Source of the DNA: Monarcha castaneiventris obscurior
Lineage: Eukaryota; Chordata; Aves; Passeriformes; Monarchidae
Length of the DNA: 64,000 nucleotides
Direction of reading: 5' to 3'
Assembly (NCBI GenBank): GCA_026261815.1
Contig: JAMPIT010000894.1
Coordinates: forward strand, 54,612,147 to 54,676,146
The notes under the pieces were generated by a model. It was not told the DNA's origin, made no database searches, and saw nothing but the letters and a program-made list of their open reading frames with translations. Shown here one piece after another: positions 36,699-47,900 of the stretch. Made by a program: the position numbers and the translations under genes. Every line of letters begins with the position of its first letter. Position 1 is the stretch's first letter.

Positions 36699-38461
36699 CT
36701 GACTGCTGTGTCCTCTGCTGGGATTGTGGAGTATGATCCTGGAAGTGTTCCATTGTCAAATACAAAGCAGAGCAAACCCCATCCCCATAGCTGCTATAAC
36801 TTAGACCTTGTGTTTATCTATAAAGCCTTTTGTAATGAATGCAATATTAATTTAAGGCCATATGTTCATATATATTCCTAGATAAAAACAAAAAAAAAGT
36901 AGCATATGTAATTCTAAATTTAAGATACAGGGGAAAAATGTTGTAACTATCCTCAAAGAGAAACATCACAATTGGAAAAACATCGTAATAATGTTATACA
37001 CAATGAACTGCACATAAATCCTGAAAGAAATCCATTAAAAAGCCCAAAATCAAAACTGTAAACTTAAGGTCTGGCTGTTGCTTTAGCATCATTACTTAAA
37101 GCACACAGTATTCGAGTTTCCAGATCTGATAAAGTTCACCTTAAACACATTGTTTCATTTAAATTTTTTCACCTTTTGATGTGAAACTGCCATAATTCAT
37201 GAGGCTATTAAATAATTAATACTGTATTTATCATTAATTTACATATATTGAGTGTTGAGAAATAGGAAAGATTCTTGGTCTTTTCAACTGTTTTGTGAGG
37301 GACTTGGCAAATGCATGTTGAATTCTGACTATGCTGTACTTGCACAGCCCAGTGCCCGTTGCTCTTTGTGAGGTGTCTGGCTTGTTCCTTCTGTATTTAC
37401 CACAAACACAGGGGTATGAAGACAAGCACACTTGTGCTTGCCAAAATGCTCTCTCTTCTGCTGTGCCCAAAAAATCCTATATTGACCTCCCTATATAGTA
37501 TAGTCATTTGGCTCCAAATGGAGATTTAGTTGGGTCACTGCTCTGTTTGTAAATGCCACAGATTTACAGGCATATTTTTAAAAGGGTTTGATGCATGTAT
37601 TTCTCCTTTTGAAATTGTCTTTCATTATGTTCTTAAAAATTATTCAAAACTGCTCATCTCCTAATACATACACTGTATAAGCAGCACTTCTGAAAAAAGA
37701 GAATAAGATGTGAAATCCAGGCTGAAATTAGTAGACAAGAAGCCTAAACATAACTGGTGCAATGAACCAGAGAGCAAACGTAAGGAAGGGATTGTGCTGA
37801 GGCTTGGGCTCATTCCTGCTTATAACTGATGGCAGGATGGATGAATAAAGTTTTTCTCCAGGGCACATACTAACTGCATGCAACAAATAGGCACTGATGT
37901 CTACCCCTCAGCAGCTAACCAATGTTACTGGCTTGTAAAAACACAACAATTATTAGCTGATTTAGAAATATCCTCATGGTAATTTCATTTCACTTATTAT
38001 GCCTAATGGATAGCTAGATATTTGCATGAAGTGTGTGTGGCTTTTTGCCTGAATTGTTAATCAAGTGATTAAGTGGTAAGTGAAAGTAGTGCATCCAGAT
38101 GACATTAATGCTGTTCCAGTCCTGGATGCCTCCTGAACCAGTCACAGCAAATTATCTGTTTTAAACCTACTTCTCCCTTAAGCTGCTCATCTGCAAATCA
38201 AAGCAGCATTGATATAGGCAATCTATCGTGTTAAGTCACCTTTCCTTCCACAGACTTTTTATACTGGTCTGACTACAGGAGTTGTTTTGTTTTGTAGAAT
38301 TTGTAGGATATGACGATGCCCACTGCTTCTCACCACAGACATAGCTGAAAACTGCAGGCAGAAGAGCTTTGCAAAATGTTATCAAGACTGAAATGTATGT
38401 AGTAAGCTTGAACTTTAACTTGCAGCAAACTAGTGACACTTTATTACCTCGTGAGTTCTTT

Positions 38462-38970
38462 TGTGTGTCCACATCTGGGGGCCCCAACACAAGAGAGAGA
38501 TGAACTTGTTGGAGCGCATCCAGAGGAGGCCACCAAGGTGCTCAGAGGGCTGCAGCACCTCTCCTATGAGGACAGGCTGAGAAAGTTGGCATTGTTCAGC
38601 CTGGAGAATGCTCCAGGGAGACCTTCTAGCAGCCTTCCAGTACCTAAAGGGTGGTTACAAGAAAGTTGGAGAGGGACTTTTTGCAAGGGCAGGTACCGAT
38701 AGGACAAGGGGAAACCTTCAGCCTTAAGCTGAAGAAGTGTAGGTTTAGACAAGATATTAGGAAGAAATTCTTTATTGGGAGGGTGGTGAGGCTCTGGAAC
38801 AAGCTCTCCAGAGAAGCCCTGGACACTCCATCCCTAGAAGTGTTCAAGGCCAGGTTGGATGGGGCTTTAGACATTCAAGTCTAATTGAAGGTGTCTCTGC
38901 CCATGGCAGTGTTGGAACTAGGTGATCTTTAAGGTCCCTTCCAACCCTGACCACGATTCTATTTTTCTAT
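38462..38970 (+). mobile_element. CR1 LINE, 5'-truncated copy with 3' end
   Basis: About 510 bp, the best-preserved transposon in the window. The segment from gtgtccacatctgggggccc through gcgcatccagaggaggccac encodes the usual CR1 ORF2 C-terminal tail. The fragments HPEEATKVLRGLQHLSYEDR and later FFIGRVVRLWNKLSREALD are legible but in different frames, so it is dead. It finishes with ggtgatctttaaggtccctt and a gattctatttttctat octamer tail. 5' truncation is normal for CR1. The exact 5' edge is approximate. Confidence 0.9.
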
Positions 38971-39079
38971 CAGCGCTGAGCACTGGATGTAGAAACATCT
39001 GCTGGCAGCTGGGACCCTCCTATCCTTCAGGCCCTTCACCTCGGAGTAGCTGTGGATAGACTGAGCTGTGTGAGCCCTG
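38971..39079. other. short gap between CR1 and the PARVA CpG island
   Basis: About 100 bp with no recognised element. CpG density rises from here on. Confidence 0.5.
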
Positions 39080-39514
39080 ACACTGTGTCCACGTCTACCT
39101 CCAACTTTCGGCACCCCCTGCGTGGTCACCCGCCCGGGGGCATTTCCCCCCAGCCCCGGTTAGCGCCTGGCTCCGCTGCAGGGGCGGAGGATGGAGCAGG
39201 GGCGAGGCGCTGCCCGCGGCCCCGGGTGCAGCCGGGCCCCCGAACGCGGTGCGCGCCCCAGCCGGGAGCGGAGCGCGGCTCTCGCACCGCCCCGGGGCTA
39301 CCGGGAGCCGTGCGAGAGGAGCGGGCCCTCCCCGGCGGGAGGGCGGGCGGGAGGAGGGAGGGAAGGAGCGGGAGAGCCGGGAGAGCGGAGCAGGAGCTGC
39401 CTCAAATGCTTGAAATAATTCCGCTTCCGTTCAGAGCCGGGAACAGCCTCCCACGGCACCGGGGCCTCGGACCCGTCTGCTTCGTCCCCCAGAGCCGGCG
39501 GCGGCCGGCCCAGC

Positions 39515-39650
39515 ATGGCAACCTCCCCGCAGAAATCCCCTTCTTCCCCCAAATCCCCCACCCCGAAATCTCCCCCTTCCAGAAAGAAGGATGACTCCTT
39601 CCTGGGCAAGCTCGGCGGCACGCTGGCCAGGAGGAAAAAAGCCAAAGAAG
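39515..39650 (+). CDS. PARVA: PARVA (alpha-parvin) coding exon 1
   Basis: The ATG at 39515 sits in a good Kozak context (A at -3, G at +4). The exon encodes 45 residues: MATSPQKSPSSPKSPTPKSP, then PSRKKDDSFLGKLGG and TLARRKKAKE. It is followed by one base of a split codon and donor gtaaaa. This is the conserved alpha-parvin N-terminus with its repeated S/T-P sites and basic stretch. An in-frame TAA at 39416-39418 rules out an earlier in-frame start. Alpha-parvin is an adaptor with two CH domains that joins ILK and PINCH at integrin adhesions, binds paxillin and F-actin, and limits Rho signalling. The N-terminal SP sites are phosphorylated in known homologues. Both CH domains lie in exons beyond the window. 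Confidence 0.95.
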
Positions 39651-39694
39651 GTAAAAATTAACAGGTTTGCATATTTCCTGGGAGTTACCTTACT

Positions 39695-39730
39695 GGGGGG
39701 GGGGGGAGGGAGGGAGGAGACAGGGGGAGA
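39695..39730 (+). repeat. G-run with G-quadruplex potential
   Basis: Twelve consecutive G followed by aggg, aggg, agg and cagggggag: at least four G-tracts on the transcribed-RNA sense strand, starting 44 nt after the PARVA exon 1 donor. Confidence 0.7.
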
Positions 39731-39854
39731 GGAAAATGCTCTGGGGAGCGGGAGGAAGGGGCTGGCGGGGAAGGACGTGCGGGGTGGGGTGGGCAGGCGA
39801 GCGGCGAGGGAGGAGCCGCCCCGGCACCGCCGGCACCGCGCTGGGGCTGCTCCC

Positions 39855-40185
39855 GGGCCGCTCCCGGGCTCGGTGTGCGGGGTCTTTGTGCGGGGCCGCT
39901 CCCGGGCTCGGTGTGCGGGGTCTGTGTGCGGGGCCGCTCCCGGGCTCGGTGTGCGGGGTCTGTGTGCGGGGCCGCTCCCGGGCCGCTCCCGGGCTCGGTG
40001 TGCGGGGTCTGTGGGCGAGGCCGCTCCCGAGGCCGCTCCCGGGGCTGCTCCTGGGCTCTGTGTGCGGGCTCTGGGTGCAGGGTAGCTCCCGGGGCCGCTC
40101 CTAGGTCTGTGTGCGGGGCCGCTCCCGGGGTCCGTGTGTGGGGTCTTTATGCGGGGCCGCTCCGGGGTCCGTGTGCGGGGCCGGG
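39855..40185. repeat. 38-bp GC-rich minisatellite
   Basis: The unit starts gggccgctcccgggctcggt and ends gtgcggggtctgtgtgcg. Three near-identical 38-bp copies lie at 39855-39892, 39893-39930 and 39931-39968. A fourth at 39969-40017 has an internal 11-bp duplication of gggccgctccc. Degenerate copies continue to about 40185. Each unit carries CCCGGG and several CpGs. Because 38 is not a multiple of 3, all frames stay open over the array, which explains the long spurious Gly/Ala/Arg ORFs on both strands. Confidence 0.9.
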
Positions 40186-41930
40186 CAGCGCTGCCCCGTG
40201 TGCCCCAGGGCCTGGCCGGGGAATGAGCGCTCCCCGCAGCGGGCCAGGCGGGCTCCGCAGGCCCGGGAGCGCACAGGGATTTTCCCTCAGCAGGATTTGC
40301 CTCCGCAGTTGCGGTGCGGACACCCAAAAGCCCGGTGCTCGGGCCCTCGGTGACTCAAAACGCGCTGTGTTGGTGCGCGGTGAGGTCCCCACACGGCGCT
40401 CTGAGAAAGCTGCGTAGTGCAGTATCCTGGTGCTAAGCAAAAGCGTTCTGCCTCGCCACAGTGAACCTTTGCAGGACGCAGAGCGTGTACAACATGTTGT
40501 CTGGTTCTTTGTCCGTACGTGTGAATTAATACCCACCCCCTGCTGAATTTGCCTGCGTGAAATCCCGTGAGACAGAGAATTGGAATTTAACCTCGCTCAC
40601 CCATCGCTTTCGCGGCTGAATTTAATTTAAATAGGATGCAAATAGAGCCAAAGTAACAGTGACTTCAGAACGGTTTTTCAAGCAATATTCCTTGCTTGCA
40701 GATGTGCAGAAGGGTGCTGTGCTCAGCAGCCCTTTGCTCCTCATGTGCCCATGGGCACTGAAGCCAGGCACGCTGTGTTTCAGAGGAGCACCAGTGCTGT
40801 GCACAAGGATGACACAACTTGGGAGAGTACAGCCCCTCATTCTGTAGCTAGCACGTCATCTTTCTGTGATGTATGGCCTTGCCTTTCAATTAAGTCCATG
40901 TTGCACAATTGTGCTCGCATTGTTTGGCTTTTTCTGGTCATTGCAGATGGACCAGACGCTGATGAAATAGTAAAGAATGACAAACTTTATTAGTTACCAA
41001 GTTTTTTACATTATTCTGTTTGAGTATTTGTGACTATTAGTAACTCTTCCTTGATGAGTCCATTTTGTAGGTATGTTTAGAGATCTTTAAGTGAGCCTGT
41101 TTGTGGCAGTTTGGGTATGTCCCTTATATTGTCGTCATTATTTTTTTTACTATTAAATGCTATTATCCTTAATGACAGAGGTTTGAACTCACAAATCTCC
41201 AGCAAACTGTTAGAGGCAGCAGTTACTTTTATCCACAATCTTGTAATCTTACAGAAAGATGTATTCTGTGAAATCATATTTCTTATCATTACTTTAATGT
41301 ATTACATTTACTGATTAAAATCTGCACCTGCCATTTCATTATCACTGTCTATCCTTTTGAAATTTTGAAACTGCATTGTCCTTGTCTTTTGTGTTTCCCA
41401 CTTTTCTAAGATCTGTCTAGAAATAGCAATGGTTTAGAGAGTTGGGGGTTTCTTATTAACTTTGTAAGGACTTTGTTATTTACTGATGGACAAAAAAGTA
41501 TTGTGTTAAATTCACCTTTTTGCTTGGGCATGTATTTGTGACATTGCTCTGGTGGAAGCCTATGTAGAGGTGAGATTCTATCTTATCTTTCTGATTATTG
41601 ATTTGTTGGTTTTAACACATTCAGATGGATTCAGCCGTAGTGTGAAGCCTGTCCTCTTTTTACGTCCTAATTTTTTCTCTGCTAAGAATAAATACAAGTT
41701 TGCAAACTATTAATGAGTGTTCTTCCTTGCTGGCTGTGGCCCACATAGCTTCCATCTTAAGTTGTGCTGGGTTTTTTTTGTAGGCTCCAGGTGTTTTTGA
41801 AGCCTAGCTAGGAATTTCAGAGGTCGGATTGCTTGTTCATCCAGGCTCTGTTTTTTGGGGTTTTTTTCCGGCTTTAACCAACCCATGACGGGTTTCCTAT
41901 GGAGATGGGTCTTGGTCATAGGAGTGACCA

Positions 41931-41957
41931 AGTTACTGTTAACACTTAACAGTAACT
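41931..41957. repeat. perfect inverted repeat, 12-bp arms
   Basis: agttactgttaa, then cac, then ttaacagtaact: arms are exact reverse complements with a 3-base loop. The segment actgttaacac recurs directly 27 bp downstream (41962-41972). Confidence 0.85.
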
Positions 41958-44900
41958 GTCAACTGTTAACACAAAGGATGTATTGGAAAACGTTCAGGAT
42001 AAGTCAGGATAAATGAGGGACAACTGAAAATTTCCATGTCTTCCAGTTGGTGTAAATTCTGCTGCTACATAGAGGACAGAAACTTACTGATTTACTCCAG
42101 TGTTTTACCACATGGGCTAAGAACTGCTGGTTTTTAAAAATGCAAAAATGTTTTATCCCTTGTAGGGACTATGCTGGTTACCTTCAGTACTGTCTCTGCT
42201 CTATGTGTAGTTAACATGTGGGCGATATGTGGTTACACATCTGTGAATTTTGCATTTATGGCTGCAACAGGTGTTTTGATCATTGTCAGAATTACATTTT
42301 TATATATTACAACAACAGAGCCATTGCCAAAATGCTCCACCAAATGAAAATCCTTTAGGATCTGAAGTGACATTATGATGAAGAGTAATGCAGATAATTT
42401 ATGAAGTGAGTAAAGTTTATGTAATTTTAGGTGTAGCAAAAATAGTTTATAATACAACATAAAAGGGGATTTCAGTATTGACATTAATTTATATGTATAA
42501 ATATATATATATAGCAAACCTTTGCTTATGAATTTCAAAGTTCTTGGCAATGGTAAGAGGTGCACCAGAGGTAGAGGTCAGGGCAGTCTAGACAAGTGAA
42601 ATGAATTCTCTAATATAAAGAGCATAAGTTATTGACCAAAACAAAGAGAGTAACCTGAGATACTTGAGATATCACACATGATGTAAGCAGGGATTAGTCA
42701 TACCAGAAGACATATGTTAATATGGAAAATACATTAAATATTAGAGAATATTTGATAAAATCTGGAATTTGGAGCTCAGATTTGTTTATGCTGTCATCTG
42801 TCGTGTAGAGCCTTAGTCTGGTTTTCATTTACAATATCTCATTGCCAGTGTTGTAATTCAAGGATGAGAACATTGTACTTCAGTCTTCCCTGTGAGAGCA
42901 TCTGCAGCTGCATCTTTAAGTTCAGTTCAGTTAAGGTAGCAAAACTACAAATTATTAAGTATGTTTGGAATTAATTAAATCGGCTTTTTAGGCAGTGAGA
43001 GAATTGTGAACTAATACCAGAATATTTGATGGCCTGTCTGCAGACTGAACTGTGGTGTGCAAAAGTTATTTGTAGATTTTAGTAAGGTTCCATCCCCTTC
43101 ATTGCTGAAAGGCATTTAAAGACTGGGCCACCCCATATATGCTAGTGAAGGATCCCAGTCCTTATCTCTCAGGAGTTCAGATGTATGGTGGAGCTCATCA
43201 TATTAGCAAAAAACCCACACAATTTAGATATTTTATAAGCTCCTTGTTGTAGTCTGTACTGTGTACTAAACATGTCTTTAAACACATGTAAGAAGAGAAC
43301 AGAGTGGCCTTTTTAAAAAAAAATCTCTGTGTGTGTGGGTTGTGTTATCTAATGAATTTTTCATGGTGGGTTTTGTAAGGTCATTGTGTGATTGTCCTCC
43401 TTGAATTTTCCTGGCCTGGCAATTATAAACACAAAAAATTTGCTCCTCCTAACAGCTTACCTTAGTGGAGAATGTAAAGAATTGGCCCCTGACTAGCTAA
43501 TAAATCTGTGACACATTTGGGAACGGAGAGTGAAGTTCAGAATTGCTTAAATTGCAGAGGAGCAGATGGGAAACAGACAGCTTGGACCCGTGAATTTGGT
43601 GGAGAGCAATTGTATGGGCTCAGTCAGTTTCCCAATTGATGTGACATCAATTTCAGTAATTTCCCTGCTCTTCTGCCTGGTTTATTTGGGGTTGATGGGC
43701 AGGAGAAAGAATGAATTTTCTGCCATCCTCCACTTAGGATATTTCTTCTTTTTGTGTTCTATGTCTTGTTTTGATTTAATTTTGGTATGTGGGATCATAG
43801 TAGGCAGTTTTCTCTGAGTGCCTCAGGGAAGAGTATGTTAACAGTGTAAAATACTGTAGATTCTGGTGGTTTTTGATAATAACCTTAACTTTCTTTATTT
43901 CATGCATTTTATGGAATAATATGAAATCGGAAACATCTAAGAATACAAAGTAAGAGTAAATGTAGGGTGATGAAAGCTTTTCAGGTGTTTTAAGTAAAAT
44001 GTTTGTGTTTCTGGAATCCATGAGTAAAATGCTTTGCTGTGTGACTCGCTGACAGAAAGGTCATGCCTTGGTCTTGCTCTGGGCCTTTTCCTATGAAATA
44101 AATCTATCTCTTGGTATACAAGAAGTGTTTGCTAATATTTAATTGACTCATTTTCTTTGGACCTGTTTCTGCAACTCACTGCACAACTAATGCACAGGAC
44201 TAGTTTTTATATCAGTAGATGTTTGTGCATGTCTGTTTCTTGTGTGAGAGGTTCTAGGCTGGCTGAAACACTCTGCAGGCTTTTCTTTTCTTTTCTTCTG
44301 CTCTTCCCTGATGCAGTATTTTAAAGCAGAAGCAGGAAGAACTGATCTGTGTCCTACCATCGTATTTGCTAATGTATAAAAATGAGCCACTGGATGCTAA
44401 TTTCATACTGGTGTTTAGAAGATGGCATGTGGTGTCTCCTGTGAAAAGGAAGACATGGGAAAGGCTTTATTGTCACCCTTATCAATACTTTTCACATTCT
44501 GTCTTTCACTGCAGCTTATCAGTACATCAACCCTAAGCCTTCTGGTGCCATCAGAGTAGCTGAACAGCTGGTTTTGCTGTCTGACATGAACGTGTTTTAC
44601 CACCAACCTCACTGCACAGCAACTGGAATGTGCTTACAATCTTTTCCCTATATTCTGTGCCCCATACTTCTGTGTCCCTGGGGTACTGCCACCGGCGCAT
44701 TATAGACAGCTGCAGAGCTGCTGCTGGACAAAACCTGTTAGCATCACCCCTGAAGTAATTATTGCCTTGGAGCAAGTTCTGTTAAGTAGATAAAATACTT
44801 CTGTTCTGTGGAAGGAACGTGGAAAACCAGAAAAATAGAGGGGAGGTGCATTTGCTTTGTTAGTTGTCATTTCTCTGCTTCAAGCCTTCCGAGCACATCT

Positions 44901-47900
44901 GCAGTACGAGAGGAGCTCCTCAGGAGGACAGCACTGGGGTTTTGTTTGCGTGCTTTGAAGCTGAATTGTCAGGGGGTGTCTGGGGAGGCCTGCGCTGTGG
45001 CGGTGGCAGGGATTGCTCGCTGGGAAGGAAGATAATTGCCTCTGAAAGCGGAGCTGAACACCCAACTGTTGCTTGGGCTGGGATGGTGATCGCCCTGCAG
45101 ATGCAGCTCCCGGGCACAAATGTACATGACAGCTCCGCCCTGCTTGAGGCTGCTCGGCATCTGTCAGCCGAGCTCTGCCGGCTGCAGCATGCTTTACCCG
45201 CCTTCCTTTCAATAGCCTCTGCCTCCAGTTGGTTCAGACAAAGGCATGAAAATATTGTGAATGCGTTTCTGAATCCCAAAAGTAAAAGATGATCCTAAAA
45301 TTATTCTAAAACGTTCATTGTTTCAGCCAGTCCAGTTATGCTCGGTCCATGCATTTCACCTACAACAATCAAATCTGCAGGACCACGTGAGTCCCAGGTG
45401 CAGCTTTTTTGCAGGCAGCTTATTGAGTCTATATCCAGAGTTACCATGGAAGAGCCGAGTGTATCCCTACCTGCTCTATGTGAGTGCCTCCTAGCAGGTG
45501 CAAAGGGGTTAGATCACATGGGATATGGAACTGTGCTGACTGTTGAGATTAACACAAAGCACAGCACTGCCAGCCTCATCTGTGGCAGAGAGGAGGCAAA
45601 GGAGCCCGTGGTGCTGTCTCACTGGAGGCAGGAGGACCCATGCATGCACTGAGGGGATGTGTATGAAGAGAGCTCAGAGCCAGGCTGTGCATGATTAATT
45701 TCTGAAACTTACTGCTGTGGGATGTTTTGGATGCCAGAAATGGTTTTTAAAGGGAGTGAGGGATGGGGGCGAAAAGTGGGTCTGGGTGGATCGTAGATGT
45801 GCAAAAACTCCAGTGTCTCCAGTGGCCCACTTGTGAATCATATAGGCCTTGACAGGCATTTTGTGTTCAGAAATCATAAAATACTTTTTGTGGTGTCTGT
45901 TAGTATCATGAAGCTGTTACAAAGCTTATACAAAATTCTGTTGGTTTGCCCTTCCCTGTTTGTATTGTAAAGAAGGCATTTCTGCCAGGGACCAGAGCCT
46001 TGGGCTTTGATCTCTTATTCTGACCCAAAACAGCCATAATTCTGCTGTTTTCTGACTACCTGCATGAGGGCAATAGAGCCACTGAACTGTCTTTGCATTT
46101 GACTTGCAAAAACAGCCTAAATTACATGGGCAAGTCAGCTGCTGCAGAAGTATGCCTTTTATTTCCTGAGTGTTTCCCATTTAAATAATTCCTTCGTGTT
46201 CTGAGCTGAGGTTTCAGCTAAAACTAAGCATCCACTGAACAAGTGGTTGAAGAGCCTCCAGTGCTTTCAGATTAAAGGATGGAGCCATGGAAAAGGAAAA
46301 AAAAAACAGCTAGAGACCAGCTCAGACTGATGCACCTTTGTTTCAGTGCTAATTTCTTCTTTACATCTCCAGATTTAAAACATGCACTCCCTTATATCAT
46401 GCTCACAAAAGCATGTATTCAGTTTGCAGAGTGAATGTGGATATAACCAAGTAAAGCTGTAGAATAGAGTAAATATGAGGTACTCAGCTGAGGATGAAGT
46501 TTTCATCCTCAGTGAAGTGAGTGTGCTGTCAAGAGAATCTGGAGTTTTAGAACTCTGATGTTTCCTGTAGCATTTGAAGGAATCTGCCCTGGAGGTGAGA
46601 GAAGACCTAGGGACCAAGATGCTGGCTGAGAGAAAAGTTCTTACTGGATGTGATTACTGCTTGTGGGCTCTACATCTTTGAAACCCCTCACCTTAAAGGC
46701 AGAGTACCGGTCTGTGCTTCTGGAAATCTCCCTTGGACAGGATCTCTGGGATGTATCCTAAATTTTATTTTCTTTCTTTAATACCTTTCACAACCATTAA
46801 ATGATGCCCTCCCTGCAGACCAAATAGTTTAATACTGGGCTCTCTGCCTTTCTCACGGAGATTAAGGACAGTCCAGTTTATTTGTTATGTCACTCTATCT
46901 GAGATCAAGTGCTTCCTAATAACTTAATCCAGAGTTCTGCAGTCTTTTTCAGCAAAATGCTGGTGTTGCTGAAGGTGAAATCAGCAGTTGTAGGGACACA
47001 GTTCTTTGTGAAATGAAACTTTAAAAAATCAGTGGTTGAGGTGTACCTAAAACTGTGTTGCTTTTCCATATGCTTCTTCTGTCCTCTTCCTTTTCCTCCC
47101 CACACCGGTTCCTACTCAGATGTGGTTGTTGTCGTATCCCTAATGATAAGCTATTTTATCAGCTAAACTGCAGCCAGCCCAAAAGGAGATGATGCTGAAA
47201 GGCCAGTTGACACTGAGGGTGCAGTCAGTGCTGTGCTGGAAACAGTGTGATGCCATTTTTGTGTGAGGGAGGAGGAGCTGGAAGGCAGGATGTTTTGCAG
47301 TGCTTCACATTTTTCCTTGCAGCTCTTCCAAATGTGAGGCTGGGTGGGGCTGAAGGCGTAGCTTGCACTCCGTGTGTTCTGTGTGCCTTCTCCAGCCCGC
47401 AGTAGTTCCTGTGCTGCTTTGCAGTGTGTGGCTGAAGTTGGAGCACAGCCTCACAAAGCACTCAGAGCCTCACTCTCTGCATGTATCATCATGCATTTTC
47501 TGCTTGGTGTGCTAATACTTACTAATAGATAACATTATTTGGCTTGAATACCCTTGTCCCTGTTGGAATTGGGTGTGTATGTGTGTGTGGAGTGCACCAG
47601 TGAGTTAATTCACTTTAGTGACCAAACTGAAATACAAACAAAAGACGTCTTGGACCAAAGGCAAAATCAGATCAACAGCCTTTTGTGAATCCTTAGCCTG
47701 CTCTGCAACTACCCCTTGAAAAGCTGTGCTCAGGCTAGAGAAAGCCAAGGGCCAGAAAAAAAACAGGGATGTGACTGGTCAAGAGTGAGTTGTGCTGGCA
47801 GAGCAGTATTAGGAAGATTAGCCGCCATCTGTTCACCCAAATCCTGCACCTGGCTCTAAACTGTGCCACTGTTCATCAAGCAGGGATCTTACTCAAAATA

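Larger units (their letters stand above)
33811..38461. other. intergenic MICAL2-PARVA
   Basis: AT-rich intergenic DNA with no supported gene. It contains a CR1-like 3' end (34575-34693) and a short 9-bp tandem repeat (36665-36698). An exon-like piece at 34374-34405 with AG/gtaatt borders is not linked to either gene. Confidence 0.45.
39080..40350 (+). promoter_or_regulatory. PARVA: CpG island / PARVA promoter and 5' end
   Basis: A strong local shift to GC-rich, CpG-dense DNA, unlike both flanks. It contains GC boxes (ggggcggagg near 39181, a double gggcggg-type box near 39343) and no TATA box ahead of the coding start. That is the usual architecture of a broadly expressed gene such as alpha-parvin. 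The transcription start is not determinable, but it should lie between about 39100 and 39480. The island extends over exon 1 into the first intron and includes the minisatellite. Confidence 0.8.

Noticed and set aside
39431..40327. 298-codon minus-strand ORF rich in Pro/Arg/Gly (and similar + strand ORFs over 39591-40417)
   Set aside because: It is made by translating the 38-bp minisatellite and CpG island. Every frame is open there because the repeat length is not divisible by three and GC-rich DNA lacks stops. The real coding segment is PARVA exon 1 in another frame.
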